5,035 nucleotides of DNA from DATHBP01 sp035296085 (GTDB taxonomy: Bacteria > Actinomycetota > Actinomycetes > Propionibacteriales > Nocardioidaceae): NCBI GenBank assembly GCA_035296085.1, contig DATHBP010000235.1:1-5035 (forward strand), given 5' to 3'. A model generated the notes under the pieces. The model saw only the letters and a program-made list of their open reading frames with translations, did no database searches and was not told the DNA's origin. Made by a program: the position numbers and the translations under genes. Shown one piece after another: positions 1 to 5,035 of the stretch; within the stretch, counting starts at the first letter, position 1, and each line of letters starts with the position of its first letter.

Positions 1-636
1 TGCGACGGTCGTCAGGTCTGAATCCGCCTCGGCCAGCTCCGCGCGCAATCGCAGCAGCCCGTCGCGAATACGCGCCTTGACCGTTGTGGGCTTCACGCCG
101 AGCAGCGCGGCGACTTCGGCGTAGGTGTGACCGTCGTAGTAGGCGAGGGTGAGCGCCTGCTTTTGGAGACCGCTGAGAGCACTCAGACATTCGCGCACTT
201 GGTCGCGCTCGCATCGGCTACTGACGGCCGCGATCACGGCGTCGTACGGCGGCTCCGGCAGTGCCGCGGCACGCTGCTCTCTGGTCCGGGCCGATTGCTC
301 ATGGCGGACGAGGTCGATCGCGCGCCGGTGGGTGATGGTGAGGATGTACGCCATCGCCGATCCCCGGTCGGCGTCGAAACGGGCTCCCGCCCGCCACACC
401 TCGAGCAGGGCCTCTTGGGCCACCTCTTCGGCTTGAGCTGGGTCTCGGACGACCGCGAGGGCAACGCCGTAGACGCGCCCCGAAATCGCGTCGTACAGCT
501 CAGCGAACGCCGCTTCGTCCCCGCCGGCCACTCGGGCGAGCAGGTCGTCGAGCCACGGTTCGTGCCGCCGGCTGGCGCTGTGATCGCCCGAGGGCGCGGC
601 AGCGCGGGTGCCGTCGCCCGCGCCAGGCAGCTGCAC
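1..636 (-). CDS. sigK: ECF RNA polymerase sigma factor, SigK-like (3' end cut by window edge)
   Basis: An extracytoplasmic-function sigma factor that would direct RNA polymerase to a small stress regulon. The reverse-strand frame is open from the GTG at 636 to the edge (212 codons, no stop seen). Sigma region 2 spans about residues 31-113 and includes LLARVAGGDEAAFAELYD, RDPAQAEEVAQE and a YILTITHRRAIDLVR recognition stretch. Region 4 spans about 146-200, with ALTLAYYDGHTYAEVAALLG and KARIRDGLLRLR as the helix-turn-helix. This order and wording match mycobacterial SigK (about 187 residues), so only a few C-terminal residues are probably missing. Two in-frame starts follow a TAA: GTG at 702 and GTG at 636. 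I prefer 636 because it gives a more usual N-terminus and has a GGAG just upstream, though at a short 3-nt spacing. SigK is known to be held by the membrane anti-sigma RskA, encoded next to it; that gene would lie off the left edge (inference). SigK subfamily assignment is less certain than ECF sigma factor. Confidence 0.88.
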   Translation of the reverse strand, partial: MQLPGAGDGTRAAAPSGDHSASRRHEPWLDDLLARVAGGDEAAFAELYDAISGRVYGVALAVVRDPAQAEEVAQEALLEVWRAGARFDADRGSAMAYILTITHRRAIDLVRHEQSARTREQRAAALPEPPYDAVIAAVSSRCERDQVRECLSALSGLQKQALTLAYYDGHTYAEVAALLGVKPTTVKARIRDGLLRLRAELAEADSDLTTVA

Positions 637-702
637 CCGCTCCGGAGATGGGTGCCTCAGCCTGGCCCTGCCGGTACGCGGCGGTCCGGAGGCGACCTTC
701 AC

Positions 703-1058
703 GCGGAATTACCCGGTGAAGTCGCCCGCAGATCCAATAGCCAACGCATCCGATGCCTCTTTTCTGAGCGGTCGGACCGGTAACAAAGAGTCTCACACCA
801 CGTTCAGAATGTCACCGTGCGTCGGATTCGGCCACTTGAACGAGGCGGCGTCGAAAACTCAGCGGGTGCGGCGTACGGCCTCACGGCGCGCGGAGCGCCA
901 CCGACAGCGGCTTGCGAGACGTCGCACTTCAGGCGAGCGAAGTGGCTTTTGCGGAGCGATCGGCCGCCGAGCTGGCCGTGCCGCGCGGGAAGCTGCCAGG
1001 TAGGCGCAGCCGAAGAGCGTGCGGTCCGGTGCCCGCCGTGCACAGCGTCGAGGCGCCA
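703..1058. other. Gene-poor intergenic stretch, no recognisable content
   Basis: About 356 bases between the sigK-like gene and the HicB-like gene. Short open frames exist on both strands, but all are rich in Arg, Ala, Cys and Trp with no domain pattern, and they overlap one another, which is typical of chance frames in GC-rich DNA. Small inverted repeats are visible: GGCGC-GCGGA-GCGCC near 884-898, and CGGCC with GGCCG at 961-978. I see no riboswitch core, no tRNA and no poly-T terminator. The sigK promoter should lie in the left part of this stretch, but I cannot pick out a convincing -35/-10 pair. Confidence 0.6.
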
Positions 1059-1283
1059 TCAGAGCTGGTACTCATAGTGCAGCGGGATGCCACGCGAGGC
1101 GTCCTCGGGGAGATTCTCAGCGATGATGATCGCGTCGCGCACGGCCTGGTCGAGGCCGGGGAAAGTTCTGGCGGACACCCGCATGCCGGGGAACTGCGGC
1201 AGGCTCGCTAGCCATTGCGCGCCATCGCGAGTCACTACCACCTCGACTGCGGCAGCCCCGAGGTGGGGACGAACGTCGATCAC
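1059..1283 (-). CDS. HicB-like antitoxin-fold small protein, no HicA neighbour
   Basis: A 74-residue protein. Residues 11-60 have the pattern of the HicB N-terminal partial-RNase-H fold: a strand (VEVVVTRDG), W24 followed by a second strand, a PQFPGMRVSARTFPGL loop, then an amphipathic helix (LDQAVRDAIIIAENLPEDA). In type II toxin-antitoxin systems HicB proteins bind and neutralise the HicA mRNA interferase. Full HicB proteins often add a C-terminal DNA-binding domain. This one stops soon after the fold, so it probably cannot bind DNA itself. The start is GTG, fixed by an in-frame TGA three codons upstream. It has no good ribosome binding site of its own and overlaps the stop of a 12-codon ORF by four bases (GTGA), suggesting coupled translation. 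No complete hicA-like gene is next to it. The HicB-like call comes from pattern only; a diverged regulatory domain is possible. Confidence 0.68.
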   Translation of the reverse strand: MIDVRPHLGAAAVEVVVTRDGAQWLASLPQFPGMRVSARTFPGLDQAVRDAIIIAENLPEDASRGIPLHYEYQL

Positions 1284-1318
1284 AACCGGTCACTGCCTGT
1301 GTAGCGGCTGGACATCAC
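1280..1318 (-). CDS. Twelve-codon leader ORF coupled to the HicB-like gene
   Basis: A 12-residue ORF reading MMSSRYTGSDRL then TGA, starting at GTG 1318 (an ATG follows directly at 1315). A strong Shine-Dalgarno, GAAGGAG at 1326-1332, lies 7 nt upstream of the GTG. This is far better than anything in front of the HicB-like gene. The TGA overlaps the HicB-like GTG as GTGA. Two readings are possible: a leader peptide that delivers ribosomes to the downstream start, or the surviving N-terminus of a deleted hicA-like toxin, since HicA is normally encoded immediately next to HicB. The first is supported by the arrangement; the second is speculation. Confidence 0.45.
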   Translation of the reverse strand: MMSSRYTGSDRL

Positions 1319-1325
1319 GACGGTG

Positions 1326-1332
1326 CTCCTTC
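1326..1332 (-). promoter_or_regulatory. Strong ribosome binding site of the leader ORF
   Basis: Reads GAAGGAG on the minus strand, 7 nt before GTG 1318 and 10 nt before ATG 1315. It decides that translation of this transcript begins at the 12-codon ORF and not at the HicB-like GTG 43 nt further on. Confidence 0.65.
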
Positions 1333-1402
1333 GTCACTGACTGTATGAAGGCCATACTCGCGTAGTTTGCTGTCCGTGACAAGAGCCGCCGGGAAAGCTG
1401 AC

Positions 1403-1408
1403 ATAATA
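1403..1408 (-). promoter_or_regulatory. Candidate -10 element for the leader ORF/HicB-like transcript
   Basis: TATTAT on the minus strand, an AT-rich hexamer standing out in GC-rich DNA about 85 nt upstream of the leader start. No TTGACA-like -35 lies 16-18 bp upstream. That position is instead filled by the inverted repeat at 1420-1434, which could mean activator dependence or a different sigma factor. Confidence 0.4.
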
Positions 1409-1419
1409 GACAGGGTCTA

Positions 1420-1434
1420 GTCACGCTACGTGAC
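1420..1434. promoter_or_regulatory. Perfect inverted repeat, operator-like
   Basis: GTCACG-CTA-CGTGAC: 6-bp arms with a 3-bp centre, lying where the -35 of the TATTAT promoter would fall. The same CGTGAC half-site recurs at 1375-1380, and GTCAC recurs at 1333-1337. Size and position suit a dimeric transcription factor. The binding protein is unknown. Confidence 0.4.
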
Positions 1435-1495
1435 ACCGGCTGTCTGATGTCCTCCTCGCTGAGTTCCGTCTACCCTCCCTGGTACCCCAGCGAAA

Positions 1496-1508
1496 CGCCG
1501 TAGTGGCG
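1496..1508 (-). terminator. Weak stem-loop downstream of chrA
   Basis: CGCC-GTAGT-GGCG forms a 4-bp stem about 50 nt after the chrA stop, followed on the minus strand by a short TTT. A second small stem, CTGG-TACC-CCAG, lies just beyond. Either could end chrA transcription, but both are weak and there is no long T run. Confidence 0.22.
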
Positions 1509-1556
1509 GGTGGGGCAGAGAAATGCTGACTCGACCCATTCAGCGGTTCCCGTCTC

Positions 1557-2903
1557 CTAGCGCAGCACGACCGCGGCCAGTAGTCCGAGGCCCGCGCAAC
1601 AGCCGAGAGTTCGGAGCACAGACCACCGCGCCACGAAGATCATCACCAGCGCGGCCACCGCGATAGCGAGCTCAACCGGTCGCACGCTCGACCACACGGG
1701 CAGATCCAGCCGCACGAAGGCCGCTGTTTGTACGCGTCGGAACAGGGTGTGCACGGCGAAGAAGAACGCGAGGTTGGCGATCACCCCGACGATGGCGGCG
1801 GTCACTCCCGTCAACGCGGCCGTCAGCGTCGCATTGCCCCGCAGCCGCTCGACGTACGGCGCGCCCAGGAAGATAAAGGCGAAGCACGGCACAAACGTCA
1901 CCCAGGTAGTCAGCAGTGCGCCAAGCACCGCGGCTAGCCAGGGGGCGAGCTCGCCGGGAGCGCGGAAGGCGCCCAGGAACGCCACGAACTGCACCACCAT
2001 GATCAGCGGTCCGGGAGTCGTCTCGGCCAGCGCGAGGCCGCGCACCATCTCACCTGGCGTCACCCATGCGTACACCTCGACCGCACGCTGTGCGACGAAC
2101 GTCAGCACGGCGTACGCACCACCGAAGGAGATCAGCGCAGTGCCGGAGAAGAAGAGCCCCTGCTGGGTGACGGTGCTGTCGAAGCCGAGCAGGACGGCCG
2201 CCAACGCCAGCGGGGCGCACCACAGCGCGACGCTGAGCGCCAGGATGCGCACCCCCCGTCGGCCGGACGAGGCTTGTTCTGGCAGCGCGTCGTCCCTGAG
2301 CACAGCGGTCTCCCCGTCCGCCTGCGCGTGCCCCGTACTGGCTATCGCGTTGGGCAGCCAGCGTCCCAACGCCCAGCCGGCTACCGCTGCCGCAACGACC
2401 ACAACCGGGAACTGGACGCCAAAGATGGCAATGGCCAGGAATGCGGCGACCGCGATGCTGAGCAGGGCGGGATGGCTCACAACCCGGCGCCCGATCCGTA
2501 CGACCGCCTGGATCACGATTGCGACAACGGCGGGCGCGAGACCCGCGAAGATCGCAACGACCAGCGGGGCCTCGCCGAACGCGACATAGATCGCGGCCAG
2601 GGCCAGCAGGGCCGCCACCCCTGGCAGCACGAACAGCGTGCCCGCGACCAGCCCGCCGCGGGTCCCGTTGAGCAGCCAGCCGCTGTAGATCGCGAGCTGC
2701 TGTGCCTCCGGCCCGGGCAGCAGCATGCAGAAGTTGAGCGCGTGCAAGAAGCGGCGCTGACCGATCCAGCGCTTTTCGTCGACCAGGATCCGCTGCATCA
2801 CGGCGATCTGGCCGGCCGGCCCACCGAACGACTGAAGGCTGATGACGGCCCACGTGCGGACGGCCTCGCCGAAGGGGACGAGGTCGCGCTTTGCCGCCGG
2901 CAC
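1557..2903 (-). CDS. chrA: Chromate transporter ChrA, two-domain CHR family
   Basis: A 448-residue inner-membrane protein of the CHR superfamily, which exports chromate and gives chromate resistance. It has the long bidomain form. The N-terminal CHR half (about 10-185) carries SFGGPAGQ at 25-31 and MLLPGPEAQQLA at 60-71. The C-terminal half (about 217-390) carries the paired SFGGAYAVL at 259-267 and AETTPGPLI at 293-301. Many hydrophobic segments run through both halves. A hydrophilic linker near 190-216, with many Asp, Glu, Gln and Ser residues, separates the halves. The C-terminus adds two more hydrophobic stretches (410-425 and 432-447). Length is within the usual range for this form. The start is GTG at 2903: an in-frame TGA lies four codons upstream, so no earlier start is possible, although no clear ribosome binding site precedes it. 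No chrB-type regulator is adjacent. It is divergent from orn across 50 bp. Family is certain; substrate is inferred from the family. Confidence 0.94.
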   Translation of the reverse strand: MPAAKRDLVPFGEAVRTWAVISLQSFGGPAGQIAVMQRILVDEKRWIGQRRFLHALNFCMLLPGPEAQQLAIYSGWLLNGTRGGLVAGTLFVLPGVAALLALAAIYVAFGEAPLVVAIFAGLAPAVVAIVIQAVVRIGRRVVSHPALLSIAVAAFLAIAIFGVQFPVVVVAAAVAGWALGRWLPNAIASTGHAQADGETAVLRDDALPEQASSGRRGVRILALSVALWCAPLALAAVLLGFDSTVTQQGLFFSGTALISFGGAYAVLTFVAQRAVEVYAWVTPGEMVRGLALAETTPGPLIMVVQFVAFLGAFRAPGELAPWLAAVLGALLTTWVTFVPCFAFIFLGAPYVERLRGNATLTAALTGVTAAIVGVIANLAFFFAVHTLFRRVQTAAFVRLDLPVWSSVRPVELAIAVAALVMIFVARWSVLRTLGCCAGLGLLAAVVLR

Positions 2904-2939
2904 GCGCAGATCATCTCAGCGCCGCAGCCGGTACGGGCC

Positions 2940-2945
2940 TAGGCT
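2940..2945 (+). promoter_or_regulatory. Candidate -10 of a leaderless orn promoter
   Basis: TAGGCT fits the actinobacterial TANNNT -10 pattern and ends 8 nt before the orn GTG, which would place the transcription start at or next to the first codon. No Shine-Dalgarno is seen before the GTG, consistent with leaderless translation. The -35 region is not recognisable. Confidence 0.4.
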
Positions 2946-2953
2946 GAGCCCCC

Positions 2954-3625
2954 GTGGACGACCGGCTGGTGTGGATCGACTGTGAGATGACCGGGCTCGA
3001 CCTCGGCACCGACGCTCTCATCGAGATAGCGGCGCTGGTCACCGACTACGAGCTGAACGTCCTCGGCGCCGGGGTCGACGTCGTCGTCACGCCTCCGGTC
3101 GCCGCACTCGAGCAGATGCCCGACGTCGTACGCCGAATGCACACGTCGTCTGGCCTGCTTGATGAGCTGGACGCCGGGATGTCGCTGGTGGAGGCGCAGA
3201 GCAGGGTGCTGGACTACGTCAAGGAGCACGTACCGGAGCCGCGCAAGGCTGCGCTGGCGGGCAACTCGGTGGGCACCGACCGAGCATTCCTGATCCGTGA
3301 CATGCCCGAGCTGGACGCTTATCTGCACTATCGGATCGTCGACGTCTCGTCGATCAAAGAGCTGGTGCGGCGCTGGTATCCGAAGGTCTACTTCGCGAGC
3401 CCGGTCAAAGGCGGCAACCACCGCGCGCTGGTGGATATCCAGGAGAGCATCGAGGAGCTGCGTTACTACCGGGCGGCAGCGTTCGTCGCGCCGCCCGGAC
3501 CGGACAGCGAGACCGCCAAGGCGCTGGCCGAGCGGTTCGGCGGCTCGCTGCGGTCGCCGGTGAAGCCATCCACCCCGGCGGCCGGGTCGGCGGCGGGGGC
3601 GTCGTCGCCAACCGTCGGCGGATGA
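2954..3625 (+). CDS. orn: Oligoribonuclease (3'-5' exonuclease for short RNAs)
   Basis: A 223-residue DEDDh-family exonuclease that degrades 2-5 nt RNA fragments to mononucleotides in the cytoplasm, including pGpG from cyclic-di-GMP turnover. Exo I is WIDCEMTGLD with D9 and E11. LAGNSVGTDRAFL supplies D109. YRIVDVSSIKEL (119-137 region) is the conserved family segment. GGNHRALVDI supplies H156 and D161. All catalytic residues are present. E. coli Orn is about 181 residues; the extra length here is a C-terminal tail (about 183-223) rich in Ala, Gly, Ser and Pro that looks disordered. The start is GTG at 2954, directly followed by the expected MDDRLVWIDCEM. There is no clear ribosome binding site. 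tRNA-His follows 52 bp after the stop. Confidence 0.96.
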   Translation: MDDRLVWIDCEMTGLDLGTDALIEIAALVTDYELNVLGAGVDVVVTPPVAALEQMPDVVRRMHTSSGLLDELDAGMSLVEAQSRVLDYVKEHVPEPRKAALAGNSVGTDRAFLIRDMPELDAYLHYRIVDVSSIKELVRRWYPKVYFASPVKGGNHRALVDIQESIEELRYYRAAAFVAPPGPDSETAKALAERFGGSLRSPVKPSTPAAGSAAGASSPTVGG

Positions 3626-3636
3626 GGCTGAGCCGC

Positions 3637-3642
3637 TAGACT
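3637..3642 (+). promoter_or_regulatory. Candidate -10 for tRNA-His
   Basis: TAGACT matches TANNNT and lies about 35 nt upstream of the tRNA 5' end, in the 52-bp gap after orn. No good -35 is seen, and the tRNA could also be co-transcribed with orn. Confidence 0.3.
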
Positions 3643-3677
3643 TCCAGCCGGTCTGCGCCGGTCGACGGCGCCGCCAT

Positions 3678-3754
3678 GGTGGGTGTAGCTCAGCAGGTAG
3701 AGCACCTGGTTGTGGTCCAGGATGTCGCGGGTTCGAGCCCCGTCACTCACCCCA
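3678..3754 (+). tRNA. tRNA-His (anticodon GTG), CCA encoded
   Basis: Cloverleaf folds cleanly. The acceptor GTGGGTG pairs with CACTCAC with one G-T wobble. The D-arm is GCTC/GAGC, and the anticodon stem CCTGG/CCAGG encloses loop TTGTGGT with anticodon GTG at 3712-3714. The T-arm is GCGGG/CCCGT with TTCGAGC. The base before the acceptor is G (3678) and the discriminator is C (3751), giving the G-1:C73 pair that marks histidine tRNAs for HisRS. CCA is encoded at 3752-3754. Confidence 0.96.
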
Positions 3755-3791
3755 ACGACGGCTGTGGATCGGTCACTCGGTGTCGAACCAC

Positions 3792-3817
3792 GACGGTCGG
3801 GGCCAGAAGCCGCCGTC
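3792..3817. terminator. Possible stem-loop between convergent tRNA-His and pirin gene
   Basis: GACGG at 3792-3796 pairs with CCGTC at 3813-3817, and inside it GGC-CAGAA-GCC can form a short inner stem. It sits at the meeting point of two convergent transcripts and reaches into the pirin stop codon. There is no T run, so a terminator role is uncertain. Confidence 0.25.
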
Positions 3818-4805
3818 AGACCCTGCCTGACTCGACGATCTCCGTCGGCGCGCCATGCACCGCCGGGATCCGCCCCATCCGCCCTTGCTGGAAATCTTCG
3901 AACGCGTCAATCACCTCGCGGCGGGTGTTCATCACGAACGGCCCCGCCCAGGCGACCGGTTCGCCGATGGGCCGTCCGCCGAGGACCAACACCTCGAGAG
4001 ACGCGGAGCTGCTGTCTTGGTGAGCGGCCCCCTCGACGCGTACGACGTCGCCCTGGCCGAGGACGGCGAGCTGGCCGGCGTGCAACGGCCGGCGCTCGGT
4101 GCCGACAGTGCCGGTTCCGGCCAGCGCGTAGACCAGAGCGTTGTAATCCGCACGCCACGGCAGCTCGAGCTGGGCTGTTGGCGCGACCGTGGCGTGCACC
4201 ATCGTCATGGGTGTGTACGTCGAGCCCGGGCCGGCATGTCCGGCGATGTTGCCGGCGATCACGCGAACGAGGGCGCCGGCGTCCGCGGTGGTGGCCAGCG
4301 CCACGTCACCGCCGCGCAGGTCCTGGTAGCGCGGGTCGCTCCACTTCTGGGCCTTCGGCAGGTTGACCCATAGCTGGATGCCGTGGAAGAGCCCGCCGCT
4401 CTGCACCAGCCACTCCGGCGGCTTTTCGATGTGCAGGATGCCCGCCCCAGCGGTCATCCACTGGGTGTCTCCGTTGCTGATCGTGCCACCGCCGCCGTTG
4501 GAGTCGGCGTGCTCGAAGACACCGTCGAGCATGTAGGTCACCGTCTCGAAGCCACGGTGCGGGTGCCACGGGGTGCCCTTGGGCTCGCCCGGTGCGTACT
4601 CCACCTCACCCATCTGGTCCATGTGCAAGAACGGGTCGAGTAGCGAGAGGTCGACACCGGCGAACGCGCGCCGCACCGGGAAGCCGTCGCCTTCGAAGCC
4701 TCGCGGCGCCGTCACAACGGTCACGACCGGCCGTGGTCGTGCGTCGGCCGCGGCGGCAGCGATGCGCGGCAGGGTGGTCAGGTCGTCGACGGTGACGGCG
4801 GGCAT
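3816..4805 (-). CDS. Pirin family protein (bicupin metalloprotein)
   Basis: A 329-residue protein of the pirin branch of the cupin superfamily. The N-terminal cupin (about 40-160) contains DPFLHMDQM, the TPWHPHRGFETVTYMLDG motif and GAGILHIEKP. Its metal ligands H81, H83, H125 and E127 are all present, so it should bind iron or a similar metal. The C-terminal cupin-like domain covers about 170-300. Bacterial pirins include quercetin 2,3-dioxygenases and redox-responsive proteins that bind metabolic enzymes; which role applies here cannot be told from sequence. Start is ATG at 4805 with GAGGAG at 4810-4815, four nt upstream. It is a single gene between tRNA-His and tRNA-Lys, transcribed against both. 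Operator-like palindromes cover its upstream region, suggesting repressor control. Confidence 0.93.
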   Translation of the reverse strand: MPAVTVDDLTTLPRIAAAAADARPRPVVTVVTAPRGFEGDGFPVRRAFAGVDLSLLDPFLHMDQMGEVEYAPGEPKGTPWHPHRGFETVTYMLDGVFEHADSNGGGGTISNGDTQWMTAGAGILHIEKPPEWLVQSGGLFHGIQLWVNLPKAQKWSDPRYQDLRGGDVALATTADAGALVRVIAGNIAGHAGPGSTYTPMTMVHATVAPTAQLELPWRADYNALVYALAGTGTVGTERRPLHAGQLAVLGQGDVVRVEGAAHQDSSSASLEVLVLGGRPIGEPVAWAGPFVMNTRREVIDAFEDFQQGRMGRIPAVHGAPTEIVESGRV

Positions 4806-4833
4806 CTGTCTCCTCAGGCTTGGGGCGTACGTT

Positions 4834-4860
4834 CAGCTACAACTTTAGTTGAGCCGTCAA
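4834..4860 (-). promoter_or_regulatory. Candidate promoter of the pirin gene
   Basis: On the minus strand, TTGACG (4855-4860) is a good -35. TAGCTG (4834-4839) is a possible -10 at a short 15-bp spacing. The placement, 29 bp upstream of the ATG with a clear ribosome binding site between, is sensible. The -10 assignment is the weak part. Confidence 0.45.
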
Positions 4861-4863
4861 GTA
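4840..4863. promoter_or_regulatory. Nested palindromes, MarR/HxlR-type operator candidate
   Basis: Two overlapping inverted repeats: CAACT-TT-AGTTG at 4840-4851, perfect 5-bp arms; and TAGTTGA-GCCG-TCAAGTA at 4846-4863, 7-bp arms with one mismatch. They are AT-rich against the local GC-rich background. They overlap the -35 and spacer of the pirin promoter, the usual place for a repressor. The TTGA/TCAA half-sites resemble winged-helix (MarR-like) operators. No such regulator gene is in the window. Confidence 0.45.
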
Positions 4864-4902
4864 TTCCTCCATTCGGCGACCAGACGCCGATGCCCGCGGT
4901 GC

Positions 4903-4908
4903 TAGGGT
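4903..4908 (+). promoter_or_regulatory. Candidate -10 for tRNA-Lys
   Basis: TAGGGT fits TANNNT and ends 13 nt before the tRNA 5' end, a normal distance for a short tRNA leader. No clear -35 partner is visible. Confidence 0.4.
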
Positions 4909-4921
4909 CGACTGCGCTTGC

Positions 4922-4994
<73 letters not shown>

Positions 4995-5035
4995 CACCTT
5001 CCGACCTGCGGTTATTGCGATACGCAAGCGTCGCG

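Noticed and set aside
127..783. Long plus-strand frame of 218 codons
   Set aside because: It is antisense to the sigma factor, whose frame contains clear region 2 and region 4 motifs.
859..1059. A 66-residue minus-strand frame whose ATG overlaps the HicB-like stop as TGATG
   Set aside because: The overlap looks like coupling, but the product is about one third Arg with no domain pattern, typical of a chance frame in GC-rich DNA.
804..1077. Overlapping open frames on both strands between sigK and the HicB-like gene
   Set aside because: They are mutually overlapping, rich in Arg, Cys and Trp, lack good ribosome binding sites and match no family I recognise.
1747..2589. Long plus-strand frame of 280 codons rich in Ala, Thr and Ser
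   Set aside because: It is the antisense shadow of chrA, which has clear CHR motifs throughout.
2939..3421. Minus-strand frame of 160 codons
   Set aside because: It is antisense to orn, whose catalytic residues are all in the plus-strand frame.
5018..5035. Possible hairpin at the right edge after tRNA-Lys
   Set aside because: Only short imperfect arms are visible, with no T run, and the sequence stops before it could be judged.

Overview
The window is high-GC DNA with strong G/C at third codon positions. GTG start codons, an ECF sigma factor resembling mycobacterial SigK, and a gene pair of oligoribonuclease followed by tRNA-His all point to an actinobacterium. The genus cannot be fixed from the sequence alone; a soil-type, non-Streptomyces actinomycete is a guess.

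Layout from left to right. (1) Bases 1-636, minus strand: a SigK-like ECF sigma factor whose last few codons lie beyond the left edge. In mycobacteria the membrane anti-sigma factor gene rskA lies just downstream of sigK, so one may lie just outside the window. (2) Bases 703-1058: a gene-poor stretch with no convincing gene or RNA. (3) Bases 1059-1318, minus strand: a solitary 74-residue HicB-like antitoxin-fold protein. It is preceded by a 12-codon mini-ORF that has the only good ribosome binding site of the pair and overlaps the HicB-like start by GTGA. A perfect inverted repeat and a -10-like hexamer lie upstream. (4) Bases 1557-2903, minus strand: a full-length two-domain ChrA chromate transporter. 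(5) Bases 2954-3625, plus strand: oligoribonuclease Orn, divergent from chrA across only 50 bp and possibly translated from a leaderless mRNA. (6) Bases 3678-3754, plus strand: tRNA-His (GTG). (7) Bases 3816-4805, minus strand: a pirin-family cupin protein with its metal-ligand set intact and an operator-like nested palindrome over its promoter region. (8) Bases 4922-4994, plus strand: tRNA-Lys (CTT).

The genes do not form one operon or pathway. Orn and the two tRNAs are core RNA-metabolism functions. The sigma factor, chromate transporter and pirin are stress or accessory functions. The clearest candidates for something unusual are the mini-ORF/HicB-like pair and the pirin operator. I found no CRISPR array, no insertion sequence and no convincing new multi-gene system.
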